Source: Muribaculaceae bacterium (lineage in GTDB: Bacteria > Bacteroidota > Bacteroidia > Bacteroidales > Muribaculaceae). From it: DNA of 64,000 nucleotides. The notes under the pieces were generated by a model, which had not been told where the DNA came from, did no database searches, and worked only from the letters and a program-made list of their open reading frames with translations. Numbering within the stretch: the first letter of the stretch is position 1; the number at the start of each line of letters is the position of its first letter. Positions 1 to 6,696 of the stretch are shown piece after piece. The stretch lies in assembly GCA_022509105.1 (NCBI GenBank), contig JAFLTV010000001.1, forward strand, positions 177,649-241,648, given 5' to 3'. The translations under genes were made by a program, and so were the position numbers.

Positions 1-2
1 TG

Positions 3-257
3 ACTTACAGCAACAAAACCTTGGAAATCAATATGGATATGCCAATAATCGACGACACTTTATATCCCGCGATTTCCGACACCTTCAGAGATTCATTCTT
101 GCAAGGTTTATTCGGGACTGCAGGCGGTGAGTATATCTATGAGTGGATGACCACAGCAAATGTGAAACTGAATATCGTTTTCAAATTGAAAGGTGGCGCC
201 AAAAGGACTATGACTTTCACGCCAGGTGATTTAAGGAAATATATAAATACTCATTAA
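3..257 (+). CDS. C-terminal fragment of an unidentified protein
   Basis: The frame is open from the first bases of the window and stops at TAA 255-257, so this is the 3' end of a gene that starts upstream; about 84 residues are visible. The visible part alternates short polar and hydrophobic stretches, contains a Phe/Gly-rich patch (LQGLFGTAGGEYIYEW) and ends in a basic stretch (KGGAKRTMTF). I do not recognise the family. The alternating beta-like pattern would fit a small secreted beta-barrel or lipocalin-like domain of Bacteroidales, but this is only a guess. A hairpin terminator follows at once. Confidence 0.6.
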   Translation, partial: TYSNKTLEINMDMPIIDDTLYPAISDTFRDSFLQGLFGTAGGEYIYEWMTTANVKLNIVFKLKGGAKRTMTFTPGDLRKYINTH

Positions 258-281
258 TACCAATAAAATTGAATTGAAAAG

Positions 282-318
282 GGGTGAACCATAAGTAACA
301 ACGGTTCACTCTTTTTTA
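282..318 (+). terminator. Rho-independent terminator after the partial first gene
   Basis: A 9-bp stem (GGGTGAACC at 282-290 with GGTTCACTC at 303-311, one G-T pair) is followed by a run of six T. It lies 25 bases after the stop of the plus-strand gene. Confidence 0.85.
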
Positions 319-379
319 TTATATAATCCTTTACTTGCATTTCTGAATTCAATTAGACCTTTTTGAATGGCCCGGCTAT

Positions 380-423
380 AAAAAAGTATAGCCCCCACAG
401 TGTTTCCACTAACTGGAGGCTAT
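380..423 (-). terminator. Intrinsic terminator inside repeat copy 1
   Basis: On the minus strand the hairpin has closing arms ATAGCC and GGCTAT, an inner stem AGTG-GAAA-CACT, and then ACTTTTTT. It would end the transcript of the gene at 498-716. The plus-strand flank of this copy (GGCTATA before the A run) makes the site partly symmetric. Confidence 0.8.
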
Positions 424-486
424 TGTCCCGGTCCTGTTTCACGTATGTGTAAAAGCCCTTTTATAGAACTATGAATGGCCGGGAAT
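380..486 (-). repeat. 107-bp perfect direct repeat, copy 1: structured 3'-UTR-like element with terminator
   Basis: This segment is identical at every base to 813-919. It begins 12 bases downstream of the stop of the minus-strand small membrane-protein gene at 498-716. Read on the minus strand it holds an outer pairing TCCCGG/CCGGGA (484-479 with 431-426), an inner AAAAGGGCTTTT hairpin near 451-462, and then a long hairpin: ATAGCC/GGCTAT closing arms at 423-418 and 393-388 with a GAAA-capped inner stem. An oligo-T run (the A run at 380-385) follows. The last part is therefore a strong intrinsic terminator. The whole may be a structured RNA; its function is unknown to me. Confidence 0.8.
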
Positions 487-497
487 GCTCTTTTATA

Positions 498-716
498 TTA
501 ATTACCAAAATTTGTAACGCCTGTTGTGTCTTCAAAGAAGCCTATGGAGAAAATCCACCAAAGCAAGAGAGCTACTAAAACCAAAACCCCGAGCCAAAGC
601 CATAGACGGTTGATTTTGCGTGTATGATATCTTTCCCTATCTTTCTGATGAGCCTCCATAGATTTTGCAATCTCTCCGGCATTATCATTATTATGGTGTC
701 TGTTTTCGTGTGCCAT
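498..716 (-). CDS. Small single-pass membrane protein, paralogue A
   Basis: A 72-residue protein. Residues 1-35 are hydrophilic and rich in Asn, His, Arg and Lys, then comes an RLWLWL motif and one transmembrane segment (about residues 40-60, LWLGVLVLVALLLWWIF), then a short acidic tail. It shares its layout and many residues (DNA-x-x-IAKSM, INRLWLWL, FEDT/FEAS) with the protein at 933-1130, so the two are tandem paralogues. I know of no assigned function. The likely topology is a cytoplasmic N-terminus and short outer tail, from the positive residues before the helix. The ATG at 714-716 is the only reasonable start. An exact 107-bp element follows both genes. Confidence 0.75.
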   Translation of the reverse strand: MAHENRHHNNDNAGEIAKSMEAHQKDRERYHTRKINRLWLWLGVLVLVALLLWWIFSIGFFEDTTGVTNFGN

Positions 717-812
717 TTTTTAATTCTTGTTTGATATTATAACATTACTGGTGTTTATATTGTTCACTTAAAATTCATAAAAGTTTCGTGCCCTTGATAA
801 ACTCAAAAATTC

Positions 813-856
813 AAAAAAGTATAGCCCCCACAGTGTTTCCACTAACTGGAGGCTAT
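813..856 (-). terminator. Intrinsic terminator inside repeat copy 2
   Basis: The same hairpin and T run as in copy 1, here placed to end the transcript of the gene at 933-1130. Confidence 0.8.
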
Positions 857-919
857 TGTCCCGGTCCTGTTTCACGTATGTGTAAAAGCCCTTTTATAGA
901 ACTATGAATGGCCGGGAAT
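813..919 (-). repeat. 107-bp perfect direct repeat, copy 2
   Basis: Identical to 380-486 over its whole length, with an offset of exactly 433 bases. It lies 13 bases after the stop of the minus-strand gene at 933-1130. The bases outside the repeat differ on both sides, and the two adjoining coding genes have clearly diverged, so the element is far better conserved than its surroundings. The terminator part is at 813-856. Confidence 0.8.
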
Positions 920-932
920 ATATTTTCTATCT

Positions 933-1130
933 TTATTGAACAGAGGCTTCAAAAAGGCCTAATCCAAAGATAAACCAAATGAGGATAGCCACCAAAAACA
1001 AAACTGCCAACCAAAGCCACAAACGATTCATGCGGCGCGTTGTTTCTCTTTGTTTGTCTTTTTCTTCAGCCAACATAGACTTAGCGATCTGATCGGCATT
1101 GTCTGTGTTTTGTTTTTCGTTTCTTTCCAT
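933..1130 (-). CDS. Small single-pass membrane protein, paralogue B
   Basis: A 65-residue protein with the same plan as the gene at 498-716: hydrophilic charged N-terminus with DNADQIAKSM, then MNRLWLWLAVLFLVAILIW as one membrane helix (about residues 34-55), then a short tail. It is probably a tandem duplicate that has since diverged. Minus-strand sequence upstream carries TAATTTTG (complement of 1182-1189), a plausible -7 box, which would give a 5' leader of roughly 45 bases. The leaders of both paralogues also share an AATGTTATAATA stretch. Function unknown. Confidence 0.75.
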   Translation of the reverse strand: MERNEKQNTDNADQIAKSMLAEEKDKQRETTRRMNRLWLWLAVLFLVAILIWFIFGLGLFEASVQ

Positions 1131-1242
1131 AACTTTTCTGTTTATGCATTATTATAACATTAAATTCTTCGAGGATGTTTACAAAATTAGTTTATTTTTT
1201 TCAAAAAAATAAATTTTTTTTCAACTAAGAGAGAGATTAGCA

Positions 1243-2718
1243 TTAAAAAGGCACTTCATTGTTATCCGGAGCAACCATATTGTTCATTTTGGAACTCAGT
1301 TTGAAAGTGTTGTCATTTAGCGTTTCCTGCATTATGTCATATCCTTCTTCCCAATTTTCAAACTTGGCATATTTTGAAATAAAATGCAGTTTTACATCAC
1401 CTACTGCTCCCGATCTATGTTTTGCCACTATTAAATAAGCCAAACCTCTGATATTATTACCCTCGGCATCTTCCGAAGCTTTAGTGTAATATTCAGGCCG
1501 ATGAATAAAACAGACTATATCAGCATCTTGTTCGATAGCTCCTGATTCACGCAAGTCTGATAACACGGGGCGTTTATCCTCACGGCTCTCAGTGCTACGG
1601 TTTAATTGAGACAATGCTATTATTGGAATATCCAGCTCTTTAGCGAGCGCCTTTAATGAACGGGAAATAGTGCTGACCTCCTGTTCACGGCTACCTAATT
1701 TGAGGCCGGTGGCATTCATCAGTTGCAGATAGTCTATCATTATGAGTTTGACACCCTTTTCTCTTACAAGTCTTCTTGCCTTAGTTCTTAATTCGCTTAT
1801 AGACAGTCCGGGCGTTTCATCAAGGTAAAGAGGAGCTCCATAAACTGTTCTTATTCTTGTGTTGAGCCTGTCTTCCTCGTCGGGAGTTAAACGTCCACTT
1901 TTAATTTTCTCTCCCTCAAGACTGGCGACATTGCTTATCAATCGTTTGATTAATTGCACATTCGACATTTCAAGAGTGAAAATAGCAATAGGAACATTAT
2001 AATCCACCGCCATATTCTTTGCCATAGACAAGACAAAAGCCGTTTTTCCCATAGCCGGACGGGCGGCTATAATGATTAGATCGGAATTTTGCCAACCGGA
2101 GGTTATTCGGTCTAATTCACGATAACCGGTTTGAAGACCGGAAAGACCGCTTTCACTGTTAGCTGCATTCTGAATCTGCTCCAGAGCCGTGTTGATTACA
2201 GGATCGATCTGTGTGACTTCCCTTTTTAATTGATTCTGTGAAATCTCGAAAAGCTGGCTCTCGGTTTCCTGAAGGAGTTCTTCAATATCGTTACTTTCAT
2301 CATAAGCCTTAGTTTCAACATTCGCCGCAAAAGAGATGAGACGCCTCGCAAGATATTTTTGAGCCACAATTCCGGCATGAAACTCGAGATTAGCTGATGA
2401 ATAAACGCGGGCTGTCAATTCTGCAATATGAACAGCTCCGCCCACTTCTTCCAAAGTGCCGTCGCGTCTTAATTGCTCAGTGACGGTTATTATATCTATA
2501 GGCTTTTGATTTAAACCAAGAGTGGTTATAGCCTGAAAAATCTTTTTGTTGACAGGATCGTAGAAACTATCGGGCACTAAGAGATCGCATACATTCATAT
2601 ATGCATCCTTTTCAAGCATACAGGCTCCTAAAACAACCTCTTCGAGTTCTGAATCTCTTGGGGGCAGTTTCCCTGTTATATCGGTAAGTGTTTGTTTATG
2701 TTCAGGTTTCTTTGGCAT
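1243..2718 (-). CDS. dnaB: Replicative DNA helicase DnaB
   Basis: Hexameric 5'-3' helicase that unwinds DNA at the replication fork. The 491-residue protein has the N-terminal DnaB domain (about residues 20-125), a helical linker, and the RecA-like ATPase with Walker A ARPAMGKT at residues 219-226, Walker B IMIDYLQLM, and RxSGAIEQDAD and HRPEYY motifs near the end. The length is normal and there is no intein. I chose the ATG at 2718, starting MPKKPEH, because the region further upstream encodes the tail of menA and does not look like DnaB. The start overlaps the menA stop as TAATG, which suggests coupled translation at the end of a six-gene unit. Confidence 0.97.
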   Translation of the reverse strand: MPKKPEHKQTLTDITGKLPPRDSELEEVVLGACMLEKDAYMNVCDLLVPDSFYDPVNKKIFQAITTLGLNQKPIDIITVTEQLRRDGTLEEVGGAVHIAELTARVYSSANLEFHAGIVAQKYLARRLISFAANVETKAYDESNDIEELLQETESQLFEISQNQLKREVTQIDPVINTALEQIQNAANSESGLSGLQTGYRELDRITSGWQNSDLIIIAARPAMGKTAFVLSMAKNMAVDYNVPIAIFTLEMSNVQLIKRLISNVASLEGEKIKSGRLTPDEEDRLNTRIRTVYGAPLYLDETPGLSISELRTKARRLVREKGVKLIMIDYLQLMNATGLKLGSREQEVSTISRSLKALAKELDIPIIALSQLNRSTESREDKRPVLSDLRESGAIEQDADIVCFIHRPEYYTKASEDAEGNNIRGLAYLIVAKHRSGAVGDVKLHFISKYAKFENWEEGYDIMQETLNDNTFKLSSKMNNMVAPDNNEVPF

Positions 2719-3626
2719 TATGGAAAAATAAAAATTGAATCCGGATTCTCCGGTTTTAATGCTGCAAAGATAATAAGAAGATATATGCTGACACAAAGGA
2801 GGAGCAGAGAGGTTATCTTCAATATATCGTTAAGTTTTGCACCGGTAGATACTCTCATTTTGCTCCAGAGCATCGAGTGGAAGCCAAAATAGGAAAGCCA
2901 ACCTGCTGAAACCCAAAAGGGTAAAGGAGAAGAAGCCATTGCCAGCAAAATGGCTGAACATGCTCCATTGAAGAAATAAACCATGTTCATAACTTTTCTA
3001 CCCAGAATAACAACAGAAGTTCTTTTGCCTACCGCTTTGTCGTCTTCCATATCCCGGTAGTTATTAACAATAAGCACATTGGCAGCCATCAAGCCTACTG
3101 CCACGGCCACAAACCAGGTGGTTGAGTCAAAATATAGGATTTCAGTTTGAACATATTCCGTGAAAATCACAGGTACCAACCCGAAGAAAATTATTACGGC
3201 TATCTCCCCGAGTCCGTTATGGGAGAGTGGGAAAGGACCGGCACTATAAGCCAAAGCAAATATTCCTATGGCCAATCCTACAAAAATCAACCACCAGCCT
3301 CCCCAGATTATAAGACTGCAACCGAAACAGGCTGCAACAAGAAGGGTGAGATAGGTGGCTCGCTTCATTGACTGAGGTTTTATATCTCCTTCTGTGACTC
3401 CTCGTCGGAAACCTTCCCTTCCTTTTCTGTCAAGGCCGTTTTTATAATCATAATATTCATTTGCGAAATTTGAGGCTATTTGACATAAAACTGCAAAACA
3501 AAGGCAAATAAGGAAAGGCAAAACAGAAAACCCATGATGGAAAATGGCACATGCCGTGCCTGCTACCACTCCTGCAACACTGACCGGAAGGGTGCGAAGT
3601 CTCATGGCTTCAATCCATTCTTTCAT
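2718..3626 (-). CDS. menA: 1,4-dihydroxy-2-naphthoate polyprenyltransferase
   Basis: UbiA-family membrane prenyltransferase that joins the isoprenoid chain to 1,4-dihydroxy-2-naphthoate to make demethylmenaquinone. The 302-residue protein is very hydrophobic with about eight or nine helices. It has the two Asp-rich sites of the family: NEYYDYKNGLDRKG near residue 60 and NNYRDMEDDKAVGKRT near residue 190. The start MKEWIEAMRLRTLP at 3626 fits the family; in-frame sequence upstream is the tadA end. It sits 1 base after tadA and overlaps dnaB by one base. Together with ispH in the same unit it links isoprenoid supply to quinone synthesis. Confidence 0.95.
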   Translation of the reverse strand: MKEWIEAMRLRTLPVSVAGVVAGTACAIFHHGFSVLPFLICLCFAVLCQIASNFANEYYDYKNGLDRKGREGFRRGVTEGDIKPQSMKRATYLTLLVAACFGCSLIIWGGWWLIFVGLAIGIFALAYSAGPFPLSHNGLGEIAVIIFFGLVPVIFTEYVQTEILYFDSTTWFVAVAVGLMAANVLIVNNYRDMEDDKAVGKRTSVVILGRKVMNMVYFFNGACSAILLAMASSPLPFWVSAGWLSYFGFHSMLWSKMRVSTGAKLNDILKITSLLLLCVSIYLLIIFAALKPENPDSIFIFP

Positions 3627-3627
3627 T

Positions 3628-4095
3628 TTATCTTCTTTTAAATTTGAAGAAATCAGACATAAGTTTTGAACATTCTTCTTCGAGTATACCGCTTGTGACA
3701 ATAGTGCGCGGGTGAAGGGGGGAACGATTAAAATCGCAAAAGTTAGTGAATCCTTTTTTTATATCCGATGCTCCATAAACCACTCGTCCTATTTGACTCC
3801 ATCCTAAGGCCCCGGCACACATTATACAAGGTTCAACTGTGACATATAAAGTACATTGAGGCAAATATTTGCCTCCTAACGTTTCAGAGGCTGCAGTCAG
3901 AGCTATCATTTCAGCATGAGCTGTCACATCATTCAATGCTTCTGTCTGATTATGGCCCTTTCCGACAATCTTATCGTTACAAACAATCACAGCGCCCACC
4001 GGCACTTCATCTTCATCAAAAGCCAGTTGAGCCTCTTGAAGAGCGAGGGTCATAAAAAATTCATCACGCGGATCTGTGCTTTCCTGTAAGATCAT
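3628..4095 (-). CDS. tadA: tRNA-specific adenosine-34 deaminase
   Basis: Deaminates A34 to inosine in the anticodon of tRNA-Arg(ACG). The 155-residue protein is a cytidine-deaminase fold enzyme with the zinc and catalytic residues visible: His60-Ala-Glu62 and the pair Cys90 and Cys93 in PCIMC. The length and order are typical. It is followed 9 bases upstream by the ispH stop and leads straight into menA. The general nucleoside/cytosine deaminase family is the only alternative, but the VPVGAVIV and GHN motifs fit TadA well. Confidence 0.93.
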   Translation of the reverse strand: MILQESTDPRDEFFMTLALQEAQLAFDEDEVPVGAVIVCNDKIVGKGHNQTEALNDVTAHAEMIALTAASETLGGKYLPQCTLYVTVEPCIMCAGALGWSQIGRVVYGASDIKKGFTNFCDFNRSPLHPRTIVTSGILEEECSKLMSDFFKFKRR

Positions 4096-4104
4096 TTATA
4101 TATC

Positions 4105-4989
4105 TTATGGTTTACTTGCACAATTTTTTACTAAGGAGGCCACTTTTTCCATAAGCCATAGCGGAGTGGAAGTGGCCCCGCAGATACCTACAGATTCAGC
4201 ATTTTCCACCAAAGAGAAATCAAATTGTGATTCATCAGAAATAAGAAATGTATTGGGATTGACATCTTTACAGAGCTCAAACAACACTTTTCCATTTGAA
4301 CTTTTAGCACTGCTCACAAAAAGAACTACATCATGTGATTTAGCAAATTCCTTCATTTTCTCCATTCTATTGGAGACCTGTCTGCAGATAGTGTCGTAGA
4401 ATTCAAAGTTGCCATTCTTTTTTCTCTTTTTAATTTCGGCAACTATTTCCCGAAAACCGTCAAGAGATTTAGTTGTCTGCGAATAAAGAATGATATCTCG
4501 GTCAAAATCAATAATGTCAAGTTCACTTTTGTCTTGAATTACTATCGCTTCACCGTTTGTCTGTCCAACCAGACCGTTTACTTCAGCGTGTCCGTTTTTG
4601 CCATAAATAACGATCAGAGGTCTCTGACCCCCTGCTGCTTCAAGTGAGAGGCCATCATCATACGATTTTTTTATTCTTCTTTGAAGCTGCAAAACCACAG
4701 GACAGGTTGCATCAATAACTTCTATATTGTTTTTAGAAGCCACTGAATAGGTCTTCGGAGGTTCGCCATGAGCACGCAAAAGAACCTTCACATTTTTCAA
4801 ATCAGAGAGTTCTGCATGGGTTATAGTTTTCAACCCTTTGTCTTGAAGGCGTTCAACTTCCTTTGCATTATGCACGATATCCCCGAGACAATAAAGCTGT
4901 CCGCTGTTGTCTAATTGCTCTTCTGCCTTACGGATAGCCGTGACAACGCCGAAACAGAAACCAGAATTGCTGTCGATTTCAACCTTCAT
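4105..4989 (-). CDS. ispH: 4-hydroxy-3-methylbut-2-enyl diphosphate reductase
   Basis: Last enzyme of the MEP pathway; an iron-sulfur reductase producing IPP and DMAPP. The 294-residue protein has the three cluster cysteines expected: Cys12 in GFCFGV, Cys96 in ATCPVV and a third in DTICRQVSNR near residue 198. The conserved SAKSSNGK and CGATSTP motifs follow. I took the ATG at 4989 (MKVEIDSNSG), which places Cys12 where the family has it. It overlaps the 3' end of cmk by 11 bases, so the two are likely translated together. Dxs, the first MEP enzyme, is elsewhere at 42397-44304. Confidence 0.96.
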   Translation of the reverse strand: MKVEIDSNSGFCFGVVTAIRKAEEQLDNSGQLYCLGDIVHNAKEVERLQDKGLKTITHAELSDLKNVKVLLRAHGEPPKTYSVASKNNIEVIDATCPVVLQLQRRIKKSYDDGLSLEAAGGQRPLIVIYGKNGHAEVNGLVGQTNGEAIVIQDKSELDIIDFDRDIILYSQTTKSLDGFREIVAEIKKRKKNGNFEFYDTICRQVSNRMEKMKEFAKSHDVVLFVSSAKSSNGKVLFELCKDVNPNTFLISDESQFDFSLVENAESVGICGATSTPLWLMEKVASLVKNCASKP

Positions 4990-5722
4990 TCTCCAATTTT
5001 TCAATTGTCTGCTGGAAAAGTCTCATAAGCCATTCCATTTGTTCCTCATGAGTTATCGCACCATTGTCGAGCTCATAGGCATCTTCTGCTTTCGTTAATG
5101 GAGAAACTTCCCTTGTTGTATCAATCCGATCTCTTTCTGCCACATTTTCATATACCTCCTCAAAACGAATGTCCAAACCTTTTTGAGTTAGTTCCCTCCA
5201 TCTTCTGCGGGCCCTTTCGTGGAGACCTGCAACTACAAACACTTTTAGCTCGGCATCAGGGAAGACTGTGGTCCCTATATCCCGCCCATCCATCACAATT
5301 CCTTTCTCTCTTCCGAACTCTTGTTGAATAGCTACCATTCTCTCCCTGACTTCAGGAATAACGGCAATAGGGCTCACATGATTACTTACCTCAAGGCTTC
5401 TTATTTCTTTTTCTACATCCTCACCGTTTAAGAGGGTGTGTTGCACGCCGTCTTCATGAGCGACAGGTTCGAAATCGACATAAATGTCTGAGAGTTTAGG
5501 GATAAGGGCTTCAACATTGACCGAACCGTCGGGATTAATCATCCCGTTCCGCATGGCATATAAAGTTACAGCCCTATACATAGCTCCTGAATCAATATAA
5601 ATATATCCGACTCTTTTTGCGAGCTCTCGTGCCATTGTGCTCTTTCCGGAAGATGAATATCCGTCGATCGCTACGATTATTTTCGGAGCATCTGTTATTT
5701 CATATATTTCTTCCATAATCAT
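4979..5722 (-). CDS. cmk: Cytidylate kinase
   Basis: Phosphorylates CMP and dCMP. P-loop GYSSSGKST lies near residues 20-28, followed by the (d)CMP-binding DSGAMYRA, and the late MDGRDIGTTVFPDAELK motif. The 247-residue length is normal for the family. Two starts are possible: 5722, which overlaps the ribE stop as ATGA, or 5716, two codons later. The first fits the coupled overlaps seen through this unit. Confidence 0.95.
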   Translation of the reverse strand: MIMEEIYEITDAPKIIVAIDGYSSSGKSTMARELAKRVGYIYIDSGAMYRAVTLYAMRNGMINPDGSVNVEALIPKLSDIYVDFEPVAHEDGVQHTLLNGEDVEKEIRSLEVSNHVSPIAVIPEVRERMVAIQQEFGREKGIVMDGRDIGTTVFPDAELKVFVVAGLHERARRRWRELTQKGLDIRFEEVYENVAERDRIDTTREVSPLTKAEDAYELDNGAITHEEQMEWLMRLFQQTIEKLENEG

Positions 5723-6324
5723 CTGAAATCATTTAAACGGGCAAGGTATTTTCCGATTATATCAAATTCGATATTTACCTTGGAATCCTTTTTAATTTGA
5801 GAAAAATTTGTATGATCGTGGGTATATGGAATTATAGCCACACTGAAAGAGTCTTTCCTGGAATCGCAAACCGTCAGACTGACGCCGTTTACAGTAACAG
5901 AACCTTTTTCTACGGTCATATAACCCTTGCGAGCCAATTCTGTGCTGACGTCATATTTAAAGTTATATCGCCAACTTCCGTCAAGAGTTTCTACTCCGGT
6001 GCAAATAGCAGTGGTGTCAACATGGCCCTGGACAATATGGCCGTCAAGCCTGCCATCCATTTTCATACTTCTCTCTACATTCACCAAGTCGCCGACTTTC
6101 AAATCTCCGAGATTACTTCTGTCGAGGGTTTCTTGAATGGCTGTGACTGTATAAGTGCCGTCACCCGGGAGAGCCACCACTGTCAGACACACGCCGTTAT
6201 GTGCAATACTTTGGTCTATTGTAAGTTCATCCACAAAAGGGCATTTCATTGTTATATGAAGATTTGTGCCTTCTCTTTTGAGATTGACAACTTCAATAGC
6301 CATTTCAACTATACCTGAAAACAT
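5719..6324 (-). CDS. ribE: Riboflavin synthase alpha chain
   Basis: Converts two molecules of 6,7-dimethyl-8-ribityllumazine into riboflavin. The 201-residue protein starts with the hallmark MFSGIVE and has two tandem lumazine-binding beta-barrel domains (about residues 1-95 and 96-190). Both repeat the NGVCLTV/NGVSLTV motif, and GHIVQGHVD marks the junction. It is the first gene of the minus-strand unit ribE-cmk-ispH-tadA-menA-dnaB. I saw no FMN riboswitch upstream, only an inverted repeat at 6367-6401. Confidence 0.96.
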   Translation of the reverse strand: MFSGIVEMAIEVVNLKREGTNLHITMKCPFVDELTIDQSIAHNGVCLTVVALPGDGTYTVTAIQETLDRSNLGDLKVGDLVNVERSMKMDGRLDGHIVQGHVDTTAICTGVETLDGSWRYNFKYDVSTELARKGYMTVEKGSVTVNGVSLTVCDSRKDSFSVAIIPYTHDHTNFSQIKKDSKVNIEFDIIGKYLARLNDFR

Positions 6325-6366
6325 ATCTAAAAAATTAATATTCTAAGCTATTAACATATATTACTC

Positions 6367-6401
6367 TTCTAATGTTTGAAAATTCAGAGGAAACATTAGA
6401 A
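6367..6401. other. 11-bp perfect inverted repeat upstream of ribE
   Basis: TTCTAATGTTT (6367-6377) pairs perfectly with AAACATTAGAA (6391-6401) across a 13-base loop, 43 bases upstream of the ribE start. It has no T run on either side, so it is not a usual terminator. It could be an operator or a leader stem-loop for the ribE unit. No function is proven. Confidence 0.4.
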
Positions 6402-6586
6402 ACCAGCATTAAAATTAATCAAAATTCTTAATATAAATCGGGCAGAGATAAAATTATTAAAATTGAAATAACAGAAAAAGAAAATCGTAGAGGTAGAAAA
6501 GGCATGATAATTGGAAATAAACAATTAAAAATTGTTAAAAATGAAATATTTTATGTTTTATAACATAGTTTTAAAGAAATATTTTG

Positions 6587-6667
6587 TAATTTTGCATTGA
6601 GTTTTTCATGGTATTAGATTTTAAGGTTAATTGAAGATTGATTGTCGGGAGGCAATCAATTTTTTTT
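6587..6667 (+). promoter_or_regulatory. Promoter-like -7 box followed by a short leader ending in a terminator hairpin
   Basis: TAATTTTGC at 6587-6595 matches the Bacteroidota -7 consensus. About 40 bases later, ATTGATTG (6637-6644) pairs perfectly with CAATCAAT (6653-6660) around a TCGGGAGG loop, followed by seven T (6661-6667). A transcript starting near 6600 would end near 6667 as an RNA of about 65 bases, or read through into the phosphatase gene. It is thus either a small RNA or a transcription-attenuation leader. A second -7-like box, TAATTTTG at 6670-6677, lies between the hairpin and the ATG at 6697. Confidence 0.6.
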
Positions 6668-6696
6668 ATTAATTTTGTGTTATAATTTATCACAAT

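Noticed and set aside
5797..6318. 173-codon open frame opposite ribE
   Set aside because: It overlaps the clear riboflavin synthase gene on the other strand and shows no protein-like features.
6325..6696. FMN riboswitch before ribE
   Set aside because: No RFN-element conserved bases found; only a simple inverted repeat is present.
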